Assembly (NCBI GenBank): GCA_029532415.1
Contig: JAQOTA010000050.1
Location: 1,798,001 to 1,862,000 of the forward strand
Length of the DNA: 64,000 bases
Source: Marasmius tenuissimus
Lineage: Eukaryota > Basidiomycota > Agaricomycetes > Agaricales > Marasmiaceae
Reading direction: 5' to 3'
Of the stretch, positions 51,213 through 63,245 are shown in pieces; position 1 is the first letter of the stretch, and the number at the start of each line of letters is the position of its first letter. The notes beneath the pieces were generated by a model. The model was given only the letters and a program-made list of their open reading frames with translations. It was not told the DNA's origin and made no database searches. A program made the translations under genes and the position numbers.

Positions 51213-53596
51213 TGTAACTATTTTTCTATTCATTATCAATGATCCTTGGCTTCGAATCATATTAGCATACTCAATTACAGATGGTAATGACGTCGTTTTC
51301 AACTTTCAAGGCCTTTGTAGCATCAATGAGGTATTGCCACTTCGGTGCCACCATAAAGCTACAATACAGTCTGAAGTCTCTCGAACCGTTGGGGGTTTCG
51401 ATTCCCCCTTGATCCATTTGTTTCAATCTGGTTTCAGGAGTAGTAGCTCACCGCTGTGCTTGGTATGGCTGCACCGGGATTGACTTAATTGCACTTGTGT
51501 TTTCTCACGCCTCACTCTGGATCCCAAACTATCGCCTACAAGGACCTACAAGAGCGAGATTGCAAAGGCACGGACATCGAATCTCTCTGTAGTGGGTTCC
51601 TTTCGATTTAACGGAAGAAGATATCTTGGCTTGTGCCGGTTCATCACATGTGTACAAGCCATTTCTGCTGTCGTCCTTCCGAACGTTTCCAAGCTGGTGG
51701 CGGTGGCTTAAGCGCTTACGTTTGCCACTACCGGTCGGCGGTGGGACCTGAGATGGTGGCGCTCGAGAGACGAGTTCAAGATGGAGATGAACTCGACTAT
51801 TCGAGTGCTCCTCATGACTCTTTCTACATCAGAGCTTGTCAATAGTTACCGGCTAAGTCCGACATAAACTGAAGTTGTCCGTTCAAAAGACTGGGTGAAA
51901 CTGAGAGAATTCCCATAGATTGGCCGGCCTGGATATTGCGGGAGGTCTCTCTGATGTTTCAAAGTGAATGAGGCCGTAAGTTACTCGACAAGAGGATGCA
52001 TGCTGCCGAGCTTCGGACTGTAGTTAAAATTCTATGGCGGCAGAGGTCACTTCTTACGTTCACGGTCCGAGCTGAATGCGCATCCCAACTATAGCCTGGT
52101 AGCGATTGACCATTCCTTGGGTGATGCTTTAGCCAGTCTCTCCAGTATTGAAAAGTCGTTTCCCTGACTCCGAGCCACTCGGTCCTCCGACGTTCGTGTT
52201 CTTGCGTGTGAGCTCGAAGAGACACCTAGTGGAATGAGGGCCTTGGTATCATCGGTATCAGCTTATCAACTCCATCTATGTCTTGACAAGCTTGACAATG
52301 CACTGGTGACCGCAGCCTCATGTACAGGATGAGCTTCTGAGCAGGAGCCTGTGAGATAGATTGAGGCTCCGCCTCGAGCTGGATATGATATGTGGCCCGT
52401 TCTCACCTTATAGACTATTTCGATGTATAGAGAATATAGCTTCCCAGGTACCGCGAGCCGGGAGCTTTAGAGTACGTCGCTCTCACACCAAGTGATTGTC
52501 ATAATGGCGTGTCTACACCACCTCAATCATGATAACCTCCTTGAGTCCTTGTGCTTGCCTTGTGCTTGGGACGTCACGCATGTGCTCATGGCTTCATAGA
52601 AGAATGTCAGAAAAGTGTCTGTTCCGCATGGGTGCGAGGAGTGCGTGTCTGGAGAAGCCTTCAAGTCCGACAGCAAAGTCACAGTGATTGAGTGTGCATC
52701 TACCTAGGATCTTAGGGACATAGCATACACGACTGGACACGACCCCCCCTTCCCCCCGTTCAGGGTCAAACCCTCAAAAATAGGGAATGTGCGTCCGGGA
52801 ACTTCCGCATTGTCCCCTACGGTCTGCAACGGCGCCCCATGGGCAGCTCCCCTTCTTAGAGAGCTCCCATTGTTCGACGTGAGGCTGCGACTCTGCCTGT
52901 TCTTACTTACCGATTCGGAGCGTGCCAAGTTTCCTTACTCTTCGGAGACAGCTTGCATGTTCCAGTCGAACGTACGTAGTCCTCTCATGAATCAAATGGG
53001 GTTATTTTTGTGGGTGGCGACTGACTTTGGGCTTCTTCTGAATCCACACAGTGACATACTGACAACAGTAACATGGTGCAACACACACGTCTGTTTGTCA
53101 GACTTCCTTTGATCGTCATCATGTAATGTCCGATGGCGGCGAAGCTGGCTTGTAGTTCTGCCGTGGCGCACAAGAGACTATCCCATATTGCGGTAAGTTT
53201 GCTAGGAAGACCAGCGAGCTTGAAGGTTCGAACGTTCATGTTAACGGTACCGGAGACAGAACTGGGTTCGAGGAGCCACCCATCATCGCGGTCCTGGCGC
53301 TCATGCGGTAAAACACTCGAGGGTAGCCTTCTAGCGGGGAACGTCTGCGGGGAAGGGTTTGGAACATGTTTCATAGAATGCCAATACAGCATACAGGTTC
53401 GCTATGACCTAGGGTTAGATCGATTCGGCAGAAGTCCTAGAGGTAGATTTCAAGCCCTAATTTAGTAGATTGATGCCTGACAAAGTCATGAGAAATAATT
53501 AAGGCTGTTTCTCCGAGAACGAACACCCTTTTCTCTCTTGAACCTTCAACTCGAACTCGGAGTCCAGTAGCCTGTTTTCGCTGGACTTCGTTGAGC
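51213..53596. other. Gene-poor stretch of 2.4 kb
   Basis: No open frame with recognisable domains or consistent splicing was found on either strand. I see no clear repeats or terminal inverted repeats. Confidence 0.4.
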
Positions 53597-56500
53597 ATGG
53601 AGGGGACAGACAGGAAGACCGCGATTAGTCAGCTACTCAACCCTCACCCTCAAAGCCCAGGCACGTCTATCGCCGTTCCTCATCCGGGTCATCGTGCCCA
53701 GCATCACCAGCAACAATATCCTCCTTCCCAGTACCAGCGTTCTAACGACAGCATCTGGGCCTACCAGCACGATCCTTATCACCCTTATGCTCAAAACTCC
53801 CATATCTACCCCGAGCCAAATACATCAACCCCATTGACGACAGCGTCGACGTCGACGATGAGCGCAACATGTCAGGCATCCTCCAGAGCTTCGGTTCGCA
53901 TCGTCGCAAGATCGACTACAGCTCTTGGAGAAGACCAGTACTGGGCCGCGTCATCGAGCAGCGGCGGTACCCGCGATCCATACTCATCCGAGTACAGTCA
54001 GCCTCAACCCCCACCTCAAGTCTATCATGAACAGCCTGCAGGCCCGAAGAGAAAGCGCAACACGCCGCAGTCAGATAATAACGGCGATGCTGTGTCTGTG
54101 GAAGGGGAGAATGTGGTGAAGAAGTCGAAGAAAGCCAGCAGTACAGCGGGAGGTAAGTCTCGTGGTATTGCTCTACTCGTATGTTTCATGATACCTAAAC
54201 GTGTATATGCAGGTTCTCGACCACCCAACTCATCTTCATCAGCTTCAAAGCGTGGCTACAATGCAAAGAAACGAAGCGAAGCTGCTCAGGTCGTTGCCGC
54301 AGGTGCGTGGCGAACTACGATGTATTACTGCTATGTGCTAGAACTGACGGATATACAGCTACGATGAGCACACCGACCGTTTCGTACTCTCCCAACGGAA
54401 GTGGGAAGAACTCCTTGGAGATAGGCACTCCAGTCGCTAGACTGAATACTGAGGTACAAAGTGCCCGTTGCATGTCGTCCAAGTACAAGAAAGAAGAATT
54501 CCCCAGATGTGTATCGTGCACGCGTCGATGGGCTGGCGATACCTGTCGCTTCCAAGGCGTCCGACTTTTCATGAAGGACTCGAAAGGCGAAACCGTCGGT
54601 GTAGCTTTCGTTAACCATCAGAGGGAGGAGGCACCAGTCATGCAGTTTCCAGAAGAATGGAACGAGAAGCTTGGATGGGATATAATACGGAGGACGAAGG
54701 TAAGTTATGGGCTTTGTCTTCTCTCCCACCTGAGCCGGAACTACCCTTCTGGCATTTCTGGCGTTGGAGTCATTTCTATTCTCACACGATCCCGCCTATC
54801 CGCTCTCTTCTAATCTCCTATCCTTCAGACTGTGTCGGCTAGAACTTTATTGCCGGTCTTGAAGCGTGAACGAGAACATGTATCCGTCGAAGATATCATA
54901 TACCGGCCTCGAGAAAGTGATGTGCGAGCCACATGCGGTGAGTCAGCGTATCGGTTCTTCTCTTCGACCTATTGTTGACGCTTTTGTCACTGTGCGTATC
55001 AGATACATGCATGACTTCACTGTTCTGTTCTACATGGATGTGCCGCTTGTGTGGCCGGGAATCCTGTAGCACCTGTTTCGAACAGGTGAAGAATTTGACG
55101 AAGAGACCTGACGGCATGACGGAGAAGGAGCGTATAGAACAGAAGAAGGAGAAGGACAGACAGATGCACAGCAGCCCGTTCTTTTTGACTTGTACGAAGA
55201 GAAACGAGCACAAGGCTGATGACTTTACACCTGTCTCGAGGTTCTGCAAGAAAGAGTTGGAGAGTGCAATCGCTGAGATGGAGGCGACCATTTCTCACTT
55301 AGATGATCATGATCGGGACAAAGCAGCTTCGGTACCTTCGCATTCGTATCCTCTTTCACCTCCTTTACCCTCACCACCACCGCCAACGACATCGCTCTAT
55401 TTCCCGCAAAACCCCATGTCCTCTAAGGCCGACCAAATCCCTGCGCATCGGATTGACCGTTTCACGAAAGAAAGCCTCTCTTTCGCTGTATTTCAGGACC
55501 ATTGGCGGAAGGGTATACCCTTGATGGTCGAAGGCCTTTCATCGAGCTTCCAGATTCAATGGACCCCGGAGTACTTTATCGAGAAGTATGGGAACCAGAC
55601 ATGTATCGTGATCGAGTGTCAAAAGGAGGACAACAAGCGAGTCACGGTCGGCCAGTTTTTCAAGACTTTCCAGCCTGGCGACGATGGCACCCTTGGGCCC
55701 GGAAATTGGAAGCTGAAGGATTGGCCACCGTCGACGGACTTCAAGACGGCGTTTCCAGAACTGTACGAGGACTTTAGCCAGGTCGTTCCGATTCCTCAGT
55801 ACGTTAGGAGGGATGGTGTCATGAACATCTCCAGCCACTTCCCACAGAATACGGTCGCGCCTGATTTGGGTTCATATCTGTCTATCATTGGCTCTTGTGA
55901 GATTTTGAAACTGACCTTTTTCTTTGCTTCTCCCAGGTCCAAAGATGTACAATGCAATGACGGCGAATGAGGAGCCTGGTTCGAAGGGATCTACGAGGCT
56001 ACATATGGATATGGCTGATGCATTGAACATCATGACCTATGCTTCGCCGTTCTCACCGCCTACCTCCGGTGAAACGCCTACGTCGCCTTCTCCAATGGAG
56101 CCTGGTTGCGCCGCTTGGGATCTTTTTCGTGCAGAGGACGCCAATAAACTGCGAGATTTCCTTCGCCGGAAGTTTCCGGGGCAACTACCGCATGATCCTA
56201 TACACAGTCAACAGGTGTACTTGGATCGGGAACTTCGAAGGCAGCTTTACGATGAAGAGGGAGTGATGAGTTACAGGCTGTACCAACGACCTGGAGAAGC
56301 TGTCTTCATTCCAGCGGGCGTGGCGCATCAGGTGGGACGAGTCTGGTCCCCTCTCTCTTCTTACTGACCGTGTTTTGATTCTAGGTCTGCAATCTATCCA
56401 ACTGTATTAAAGTGGCGATCGATTTCGTCAGTCCTGAGAATGTGGAGAGATGTGAGCAGTTAACGAGGGAGTTTAGGGAGCAAAACAATATCAAGGCGTG

Positions 56501-56690
56501 GAAAGAGGATGTGTTGCAGTTGAAGAGTATGTTGTGGTTTGCGTGGATGTCGTGCCGCAGGCAGGAGGAGAAGTTGAGGAGGATGCAGGGTGAGTCTGGA
56601 TCTGGCGAGGAACATGGGACTCAGGGGGTAGATCGACTGCCCCCTCGTTGGAGGGCACCTTCGGAAGACATTCGAAACGGGGAGAGGTAG
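53597..56690 (+). CDS. KDM3-type JmjC-domain protein (putative histone H3K9 demethylase)
   Basis: Fe(II)/2-oxoglutarate-dependent, nuclear. The N-terminus is Gln/Pro/Ser-rich and disordered with a basic patch (GPKRKRNTP, VKKSKKAS). A CxxC-type segment (CVSCTRRWAGDTCRF) follows, then a KDM3-like cysteine cluster near 54950-55090 (CDTCMTSLFC, CRLCGRESCSTCF). The JmjC part contains HWRKGIPLMVEGL, WTPEYFIEKYG, YNAMTANEEPGSKGSTRLHMD and AVFIPAGVAHQVCNLSNCIK. The Fe ligands are visible as H and D in LHMDMAD, with the distal His in GVAHQV. The protein ends EDIRNGER-stop at 56688-56690. About seven introns join in frame. The start at 53597 is the first ATG; a TTG just upstream is not used. Demethylase activity and H3K9 preference come from the family, not from this sequence. 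Confidence 0.87.
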
Positions 56691-57795
56691 CCGTGATAGG
56701 TCGAACTACTTCGACCCCCTCTCCAGATTTGGTTGATCATCGCTTTGGACATTGCTATCGGATTTCATTTCTTGGGGGTTTCGTTTTTTTTTCTTGAGAA
56801 CGTGAAGTGTATTATTGCTGATTTTGACTTTGTATCATATCGCAAATATCGTCGCACCATACACATCTTCTGGCGCCGTTCGTTGTTGATGATTGAGTGT
56901 CGCAGAGTCGTTTAAATGTGGCCAGGTCTGGGAGTCTGTCCTCGGGCTCACTCCTTTCTTCGGTTTGCTTTCTTCTCTGGTATTGATGGGGAAATACGAG
57001 ACTGCGCGACTCGTCAATCCCTCGCTGGACGCCTGGAGTATGCGCGAAAATTCCATGGGCACTTGAGTATTGTATATCTGTGTTCCCCCTGGATATCTCA
57101 TCCGTGGAGCCCGCTCTGTCTCCGTGTTGATATGAATATCCAACTGTATATATCCCCAGCGAGTGGTACCGCCCAACGGTCGACGTCGTCCGAACAAACT
57201 GTGAGCCTGAGCCTGTTATTCCATCGTGCCATCTGGTGTTGTCACATAGCAACGCTGGCGAAGGCTTCCGTTAGCCTCGGCTATCCAGAGGTCCCGCGAC
57301 TCCCGCCTATCAATTCCTCACATCGGCTCAGGAGGCTCGGGACGGGAGGCTTGAAAGGGCCTGTGGTCCGTGCAGGACTTCAAAGGCGCTGCCGATTTGA
57401 AGTAAATATCAGCAGAACTCCTCAATAAATCTGCCTGTTCTGAGTCTAACTCCACCCCATCTGTTACAGCCCTGACAGTTTTAATAACATGGAAGATGCG
57501 AAAGGTCGATGGCGTGGGAAGATGATTGGTCGGGGGCGCGTGACACTGCCTGACAACGAAACTCCCCCTTTGTCCCGTCTCCCCTCGGGCTGTATGCTGC
57601 AGAGATCCGCAACGTCTCTCTCCCCTTTTCTCTGTAGGTTTTCTCATCATTTTTCATGCAAAATTGACCTTAGAACTCATAAACATACAGAATCAAGACC
57701 TAAGGCCACTTGACGGCCAACCCTCACTCTTTTACCCTTTCTTTCGTTTCAAATTCAGAACTTTTTCCCCTCCTCTCCGAACACCCAAATCTAAG
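56691..57795. other. Intergenic region with pyrimidine-rich upstream stretch
   Basis: 1.1 kb; no gene recognised. The last ~80 bp before the next ATG are pyrimidine-rich (CTTTTACCCTTTCTTTCG type), as in many strong fungal promoters. Confidence 0.4.
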
Positions 57796-59154
57796 ATGGT
57801 CCATATACCAGCTCATAGACAGCATAGACGGCAGGGAGGTGTCACAATACCCACCGGGGAAGGGATAACGGGGGCCAGGACTCAAGCTATTGAAACCGCC
57901 AGCGACACAACACTCGCCTTTGATTCCGATGCCACTGGTGGTCCTAATGCGGGCAACGGTCTACCCACTTTCTCAATCTCGACGGAAAGGCCCATTGCTA
58001 CGGCCCCGCCAACGACGTCGTCATCTGTAGTATCAAAGGAGACGAGTGCATCTTCTTCGTCTGCCACGTCCAACGACATACCGATGGGAACCGTTATTGG
58101 AGCTTGCGTGGGTGCCTTGGTCGGTGCTATTCTCATCATCTGGGCTGGGGTGTGGATGTACAAGAAGGCAGATCCGAAGAAGAACAGACGTGGACCTGCG
58201 AGAGATGCACATGGACGGACACCGAGTTCATGGAACAAGTTGGACGATGAGGATACGTGGGAAGGGAAAGCGCCGAAAAGCAGAGGTGTCGAAATGCTGC
58301 AACAGCCTAATCTCCCGCCGAGTTCGACGGATGACCAGAACAATTCGATGGAGAAGATGTTCAAAAAGTCTACGCCCAGTATTCGAACAGAGTACACTAT
58401 CAAAACTGACCTCGACCATCTTCCACCATTCACTCTCGACCTCGCTAGTCATCCCTTTGCTCAGTATCATCCGAATTTGGCCAAGGAGCTTGCCAGCGCT
58501 CCCGTTGAAGATGATCCTCGTCCACCTTTCATGAACCTGGAACGGGTTCAGTCTGGCTCTCAATGGGGTGCCGATGATGCGACCGTCGGACATAACTCCT
58601 TCTTGTCCCTGAACTCTGCCAAACGGGTCTCCGGCTCTATGTCTCCTTCGGTCGACATGGCCATACCAACGCCCCCAGCAATGAGTGCAGAAACATCTCA
58701 TCGTTGGGAATCCGCAGAGGTGTTGGACTTTGACGGTGAAACGGCTGAGATTGTCCATCCTCCAGCAGCTGTCATCGCCCCCAATGATAGACAACAGTCC
58801 AACAACCCGTTCGTTGTTGAGCGTCGCAAGAGCGAACACAACCCCTTCTTTGGCGCCCAACACTCCTCCCCTCGAACCCCCTCTACCAAAGGCAAAAAGC
58901 GGGAAATCACTCCTTCAACCGCTAGCGAGAACCCATTCTCGGACGTGAATACAAGTCACGTCAAAGTCGATTCCATCTCGTCCGTCACAAGCAACGACCG
59001 AGCTATCCAGTCATTGCTGGCCGCACTTGATGGGGGGCGCTCCGGTGACATGGATCCACGACATCCATCGATGCAATCTGCGATTTCGGAGTACACTGCG
59101 GAGGACGTTACAGGATCGTTCCCACTGCCACCTGGAGCTGTAGCGAAGCGCTGA
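57796..59154 (+). CDS. Single-pass membrane protein with Ser/Thr-rich ectodomain
   Basis: Single exon of 452 codons from ATG 57796. The first ~95 residues are Thr/Ser/Ala-rich (PIATAPPTTSSSVVSKETSA), likely O-glycosylated. One membrane segment follows (MGTVIGACVGALVGAILIIW), then a basic stop-transfer (YKKADPKKNRRG) and a long cytosolic tail that is Pro/Ser-rich with NPF motifs (NNPFVVERR, HNPFFGAQ, ENPFSDV). No classical signal peptide precedes the ectodomain, so insertion as a type III (reverse signal-anchor) protein is suggested. The Ser-rich stalk, GxxxG-like helix and cytosolic tail resemble the general layout of Mid2/Wsc-type cell-wall sensors, but no Cys-rich WSC domain is present. NPF motifs may bind EH-domain endocytic proteins. 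Function remains unknown. Confidence 0.72.
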   Translation: MVHIPAHRQHRRQGGVTIPTGEGITGARTQAIETASDTTLAFDSDATGGPNAGNGLPTFSISTERPIATAPPTTSSSVVSKETSASSSSATSNDIPMGTVIGACVGALVGAILIIWAGVWMYKKADPKKNRRGPARDAHGRTPSSWNKLDDEDTWEGKAPKSRGVEMLQQPNLPPSSTDDQNNSMEKMFKKSTPSIRTEYTIKTDLDHLPPFTLDLASHPFAQYHPNLAKELASAPVEDDPRPPFMNLERVQSGSQWGADDATVGHNSFLSLNSAKRVSGSMSPSVDMAIPTPPAMSAETSHRWESAEVLDFDGETAEIVHPPAAVIAPNDRQQSNNPFVVERRKSEHNPFFGAQHSSPRTPSTKGKKREITPSTASENPFSDVNTSHVKVDSISSVTSNDRAIQSLLAALDGGRSGDMDPRHPSMQSAISEYTAEDVTGSFPLPPGAVAKR

Positions 59155-60082
59155 GAACGCACTTTTGGTGATGAACTTTTTCCCTAATGATGTTGATGCA
59201 GAATGTTGATTCCCGTTATTCTTATCCCTCTTCCCCACCGTGCCTGCCACCCTTCCCACCACTTCATACACCTCCGACGATCGTTATTTATCCATTATCT
59301 GCTTGATTTTTTTGAACACTTCTCTTCCTTCTTTCTGCTCCCGGTGCTCAGTCTGCGCGCCCGTTGCTTCCCACCCGTGGCCATTCTACCATAACTTTCC
59401 CCCCTTTCCTCGACATACCCTTCCATTTCCCGCTTTCCCCTAGTACTGGTGACTTGGCAACCCTCTCCTCTCCCCATCCTTCCCCCAATCTGCATGCCTT
59501 TTTTTCCCTATATTAGGCACTATTTATCACCTTCAATTCACTTTTTTTTCGATTTTCGATTCGTCGTTTGTCTACTGTATGTATATTTTTTTGAAAGTAC
59601 GATTAGTTTCCTCTACTAAATTTAGCTGCTTTGCACATTCGACAGACGACTTTATCGTGTACGAAAAAAATGTTTGGAGATGTACAAAGTGATCAAATAA
59701 TGCTAGGTTTTGGCGTGTATCACTGTGTACATGTGGGGGAAGGGCGGTGCCACTTTGATTTTTTGTTCTGACCGTAGATGTCAACGAAGTTGGGCTATTT
59801 TGGTGAGTTGACCACGGGAGCTGGATACGGCTGCTCAATTCTATGCACATTTTGCCAGTTCGTTGCAGTTCGTAAGGTCAACGTGTTTATGAACTGACGA
59901 ATTGCGAACTGGAAGAATTGAGCAGCCCCAATGAGGCCCAATGAGGCTGCGGCATCTGTCATCGATATCGACCGCCACACCTCTACGTATACTCCGACTC
60001 GTACCTGCACCTGCACTGGCACTTGCCGATTATGCCAAGATCTCATCAAGATCCATATTTCTTGCGAGTTTTATCGCTGCAC
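59155..60082. other. Intergenic region, T/C-rich 3' part of the membrane-protein gene
   Basis: The first ~450 bp are strongly pyrimidine-rich on the + strand, typical of a fungal 3' UTR. A stretch at about 59850-59915 contains the motif GTTCGTAAG and its near-complement AGTTCGCAATTCG. No gene seen. Confidence 0.35.
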
Positions 60083-60090
60083 TATATAAT
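60083..60090 (+). promoter_or_regulatory. TATA box of NAT copy 1
   Basis: TATATAAT, 57 bp upstream of the ATG at 60147. The sequence after it (CATCTTGCTAC) is similar to that after the TATA box of copy 2, so the duplication includes the promoter. Confidence 0.55.
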
Positions 60091-60146
60091 CATCTTGCTA
60101 CTTTCCTGTCTTTCTTTCTCTGGTACTACCTTCGAGCCTTCGAGGG

Positions 60147-61365
60147 ATGGCCAGCGCTAGCTACATCAAATCAGCACCATCCGTATACCCGACCACTCAG
60201 ATCTTGCAATGGCTTCGAGCCATTGAATATCCGGACGCGATCTCTTCATCCGATGCTGTAGAATCTCAGCTGAAGGAGGGCAAATTTCCAAGGACGTTGG
60301 AGAACTTGACGTTGTTAAATCAGCTACATCTCCTGGCGTTTCCGCCGTTCGAGAATCTTGACATGCATTAGTGAGTGGTTGTTTTTCTTGTCCCTGCTGG
60401 TTGATGTACTCATCGGATTCAATGGACGAAGCTCAGCGAAGCATGATATGGATGTGACTCCCGATGGTAACTTTCAAAGGATGGTAGTTGAGAGGAAGGG
60501 CTCGTATTGCTATGGAAAAAATGGGATGTTGCTCGAGATGTTGCGTGGTGTGGGGTACCGGTGAGCATCCCTCAGCTCTCTCAATCTTCGTGGCTGATTT
60601 GACGTGTCTTTCTCTCAGAGCATATGCAACCCAAGGATGAGTGAATAAGCACTCGACGGATCCTGAGAAAGAGCCCGAATTCACACCTCTCGTACATCTC
60701 GTTCTCTTCGTACAGCCGCTCGAAGGCAAAAACGAAAAGATAACCTATCTTGTCGACGCGGGATTTGGAGGAGGTGGTCTTGTGCGATCTATTCCCCTCG
60801 AGGACGGGTCCACCGCGGTGGGAGGGACTTCGTCAGAGACGTTTAGGCTTTCCAAAGGTCCTCATCCCCAGTCTGTTCTGGGTCAGTCTTTTGATCGCCT
60901 TCTTACTTCCGTTCTTTCGGGTCATCGACAACAGTCACGCCTCCGGCTCAGACAATCCCGCAACGCTCTCTTGGAGACTCGAGGTTAAGCACCAGAAGGA
61001 CCCAGAGGGACCGCCCGCACCTTGGAAGGTCATGTACAGCTTCTCAGAGACCGAATTCTTCCAATCCGAATTCGAACAATCTTCCTATTTTGTGGCTACC
61101 CACCCGAACGCCCGGGAGTTCTTTCCTTCAACAGGTCGTTTGTGTCAAGTATGTCTATTTGGACGATCAGAAGGAGGATCTTAGTTAAACTACACTTTGG
61201 CGTGATCATATGAGACAACACATGGGTGCTCAAACAAAGGATCTGCCAAAGATCAAGACCGAAAGGGAGAGGTTGGAGACGATCCGAGAATTTTATGGAA
61301 TCGATGTCGGGGAGGGTGCCATTGAACATATCAAAGGAAGGAATGCGGCACTCAAAGCTGCGTAA
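60147..61365 (+). pseudogene. Arylamine N-acetyltransferase, tandem copy 1, inactivated
   Basis: NATs transfer acetyl from acetyl-CoA to arylamines, hydrazines or N-malonyl/acetyl acceptors. Exons are similar to copy 2: residues 1-74 (start MASASYIKSAPSVY, then LLAFPPFENLDMHY), next the active-site exon (VVERKGSYCYGKNGMLLEML, Cys in SYCYGKN), then the exon with the His (LVHLVLFVQP) and Asp (YLVDAGFGGGGLV), then the C-terminal part (SYFVATHP ... IREFYGIDVGEG ... KGRNAALKAA). Lesions seen: an in-frame TGA at 60638-60640 where copy 2 has CGA; one extra T near 61121 that shifts the frame; and an in-frame TAA at 61186-61188. Without these the triad would be complete. The end is TAA 61363-61365. 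Confidence 0.78.
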
Positions 61366-61831
61366 CTCGATATCCCTATTGTGAACTACGATAATCAAAC
61401 TGTTTGGGATTTATGCTGTCCCATAGGCTATCGTTATGAACTGACCCTGAATTGAGGTCCGTTTCACGAAGTCGGCGAGCAAGCTCGAGCGACCAGCGAC
61501 GTCTCCCTCCTCCGGCCACAATAAGCAATCCTTCTCCAAAAACGAGTACAACTACTCTCCTCCTCGAGCCTGTCGTCTACAGCCACTTCTACTCGCACCT
61601 GCAGTTCCGGAGAACTGTTTGCCCATGTAGCCGTTTTCCCGTGAAACCGGTTCGCTAAAGTTCGCCAAACAGCTTGGGACCCGTTTGCTCAAGTTGTTGA
61701 CCTTGGAAATCTTGTCCCAAGACTTGCTTGGACTCAACGCCAATGTTCAACCGGTCAGGCTTTTCGGCTAGCCTGAGCCCTCGAACTCCAGCCCCAGTCC
61801 GGGGCTTTGAGCTCACTGAGCTCGACGGTCG

Positions 61832-61839
61832 TATATAAG
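61832..61839 (+). promoter_or_regulatory. TATA box of NAT copy 2
   Basis: TATATAAG, 81 bp upstream of ATG 61920, followed by TATCTTGTTAC, the counterpart of the copy 1 promoter. Confidence 0.58.
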
Positions 61840-61919
61840 TATCTTGTTACTTACCTGTCATCCTCCAGATCTACCACCACAGATTAACTTCTACTTCTAC
61901 CAACTACCACCTCTAAACA

Positions 61920-63105
61920 ATGGCCAGCACTAGCTATATCAAATCAGCACCGTCGGTGTACTCGACCGCTCAAGTCCCACAATGGCTTCAAGCGATCGAA
62001 TATCCGGACGCGAATTCTTCGTCCGATGCCGTAGAATCTCAGCTGAGGGAGGGCAAATTCCCAACGACGTTGGAGAACCTGACGTTGTTAAATCGGCTGC
62101 ATCTCCTGGCGTTTCCATTCGAGAATCTTGATATGCATTAGTGAGTACTCACTTTTTGTTGTTGTCGAGCAGGATGCTCATCGACAAGAAGCTCAGCGAA
62201 GCACGACATGGACGTGACTCCCGAGGGCAGCTTTCAAAGGATGGTGGTCGAGAGGAAGGGCTCGTATTGTTATGGAAAGAATGGATTGTTGCTCGAGATG
62301 TTGCGCGGTTTGGGATATCGGTGAGCACCCAATTTAAGTGTTCTCTCTCTTGTTCGCGGTGATTGAGCATCCCCAGAGCATACACAGGGCAAGGTCGACC
62401 AAATGAGAACTTGATAGAACCTAAAAAGGAACCGGAATATTCACCCCTCACGCACCTCGTCCTCTTCGTACAACCGTTCGAAGGCAAGGATGAGAGAAAG
62501 ACATATCTTGTTGATACGGCATTCGGAGGAGGTGGTCTTGTACGGCCGATTCTCCTCGAGGATGGTGCTACTGTGGCGGGGGGGACTTCGTCTGAGACTT
62601 TTAAGCTTTCCAAAGGTCCTCATCCCAAGTCTGTTCTAGGTGCGCCTCTCGGAGTCTGTCTCATTCTGATTATTGACAATGATTATACCTTCAACTCAGA
62701 CAACCCTGCAGCACTCTATTAGATACTCGCAGTACAGCACCAGAAGGACCCATTGGGACCACCCGCACCTTGGAAGGTCCTTTTCAGCTTCTCAGAGGCC
62801 GAATCCTTCCAGTTAGATATCGAACAAGCTTCCTACTTTGTGGCCACCCACCCGGAAGGGAATTTTTCCTCCAACAGGTCGTTTGTGTCAGATATGTTTA
62901 TCTGGATGATAAGAAGGAGGATCTTGGCTACACTACGCTCTGGGGTAACCTCACGAGACAGCATATGGGCGCTCAAACAAGGGATCTTCCCAAGATCAAG
63001 ACCGAAGAGGAGAGGTTGGAGAGAATCAGAGAGTTTTATGGGATTGATGTTGGAGAGGATGTTGAACATATCAAAGGAAGGAATGCGGAACTCAAAGCTG
63101 CGTAG
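61920..63105 (+). pseudogene. Arylamine N-acetyltransferase, tandem copy 2, inactivated
   Basis: About 1.77 kb downstream of copy 1 and very similar in exons, introns and promoter. Exon 1 (MASTSYIKSAPSVYSTAQVP start), the active-site exon (RKGSYCYGKNGLLLEMLRGL) and the exon with LTHLVLFVQPFEG and YLVDTAFGGGGLV are intact and spliced by GT-AG introns. Lesions: TAG at 62720-62722 at the start of exon 4 where copy 1 has TGG, and a one-base loss near 62850-62858 that puts EFFLQQVVCVRYVYLDDKKE out of frame with SYFVATHP. The last part (YTTLWGNLTRQHMGAQ ... KGRNAELKAA) is intact to TAG 63103-63105. A truncated protein keeping Cys, His and Asp but lacking the C-terminal domain could still be made. 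Confidence 0.78.
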
Positions 63106-63245
63106 CTCGGGATCTCTATTTAGACTATATGGCATTTACAGTAAATTTATTGTGGCGATCGCTGTGCTCTATATAATGTCACAAACTGACCCTAAATCAA
63201 GGTCTGTCTCTTCCGGGCGCCGATCAAATCCATCGTTGGCGTCCG

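Noticed and set aside
60147..63105. Rescue of the NAT copies by alternative splice sites
   Set aside because: Other AG acceptors near 60637 and 62722 were tried; each leads to a stop or the wrong frame, so the pseudogene calls stand.
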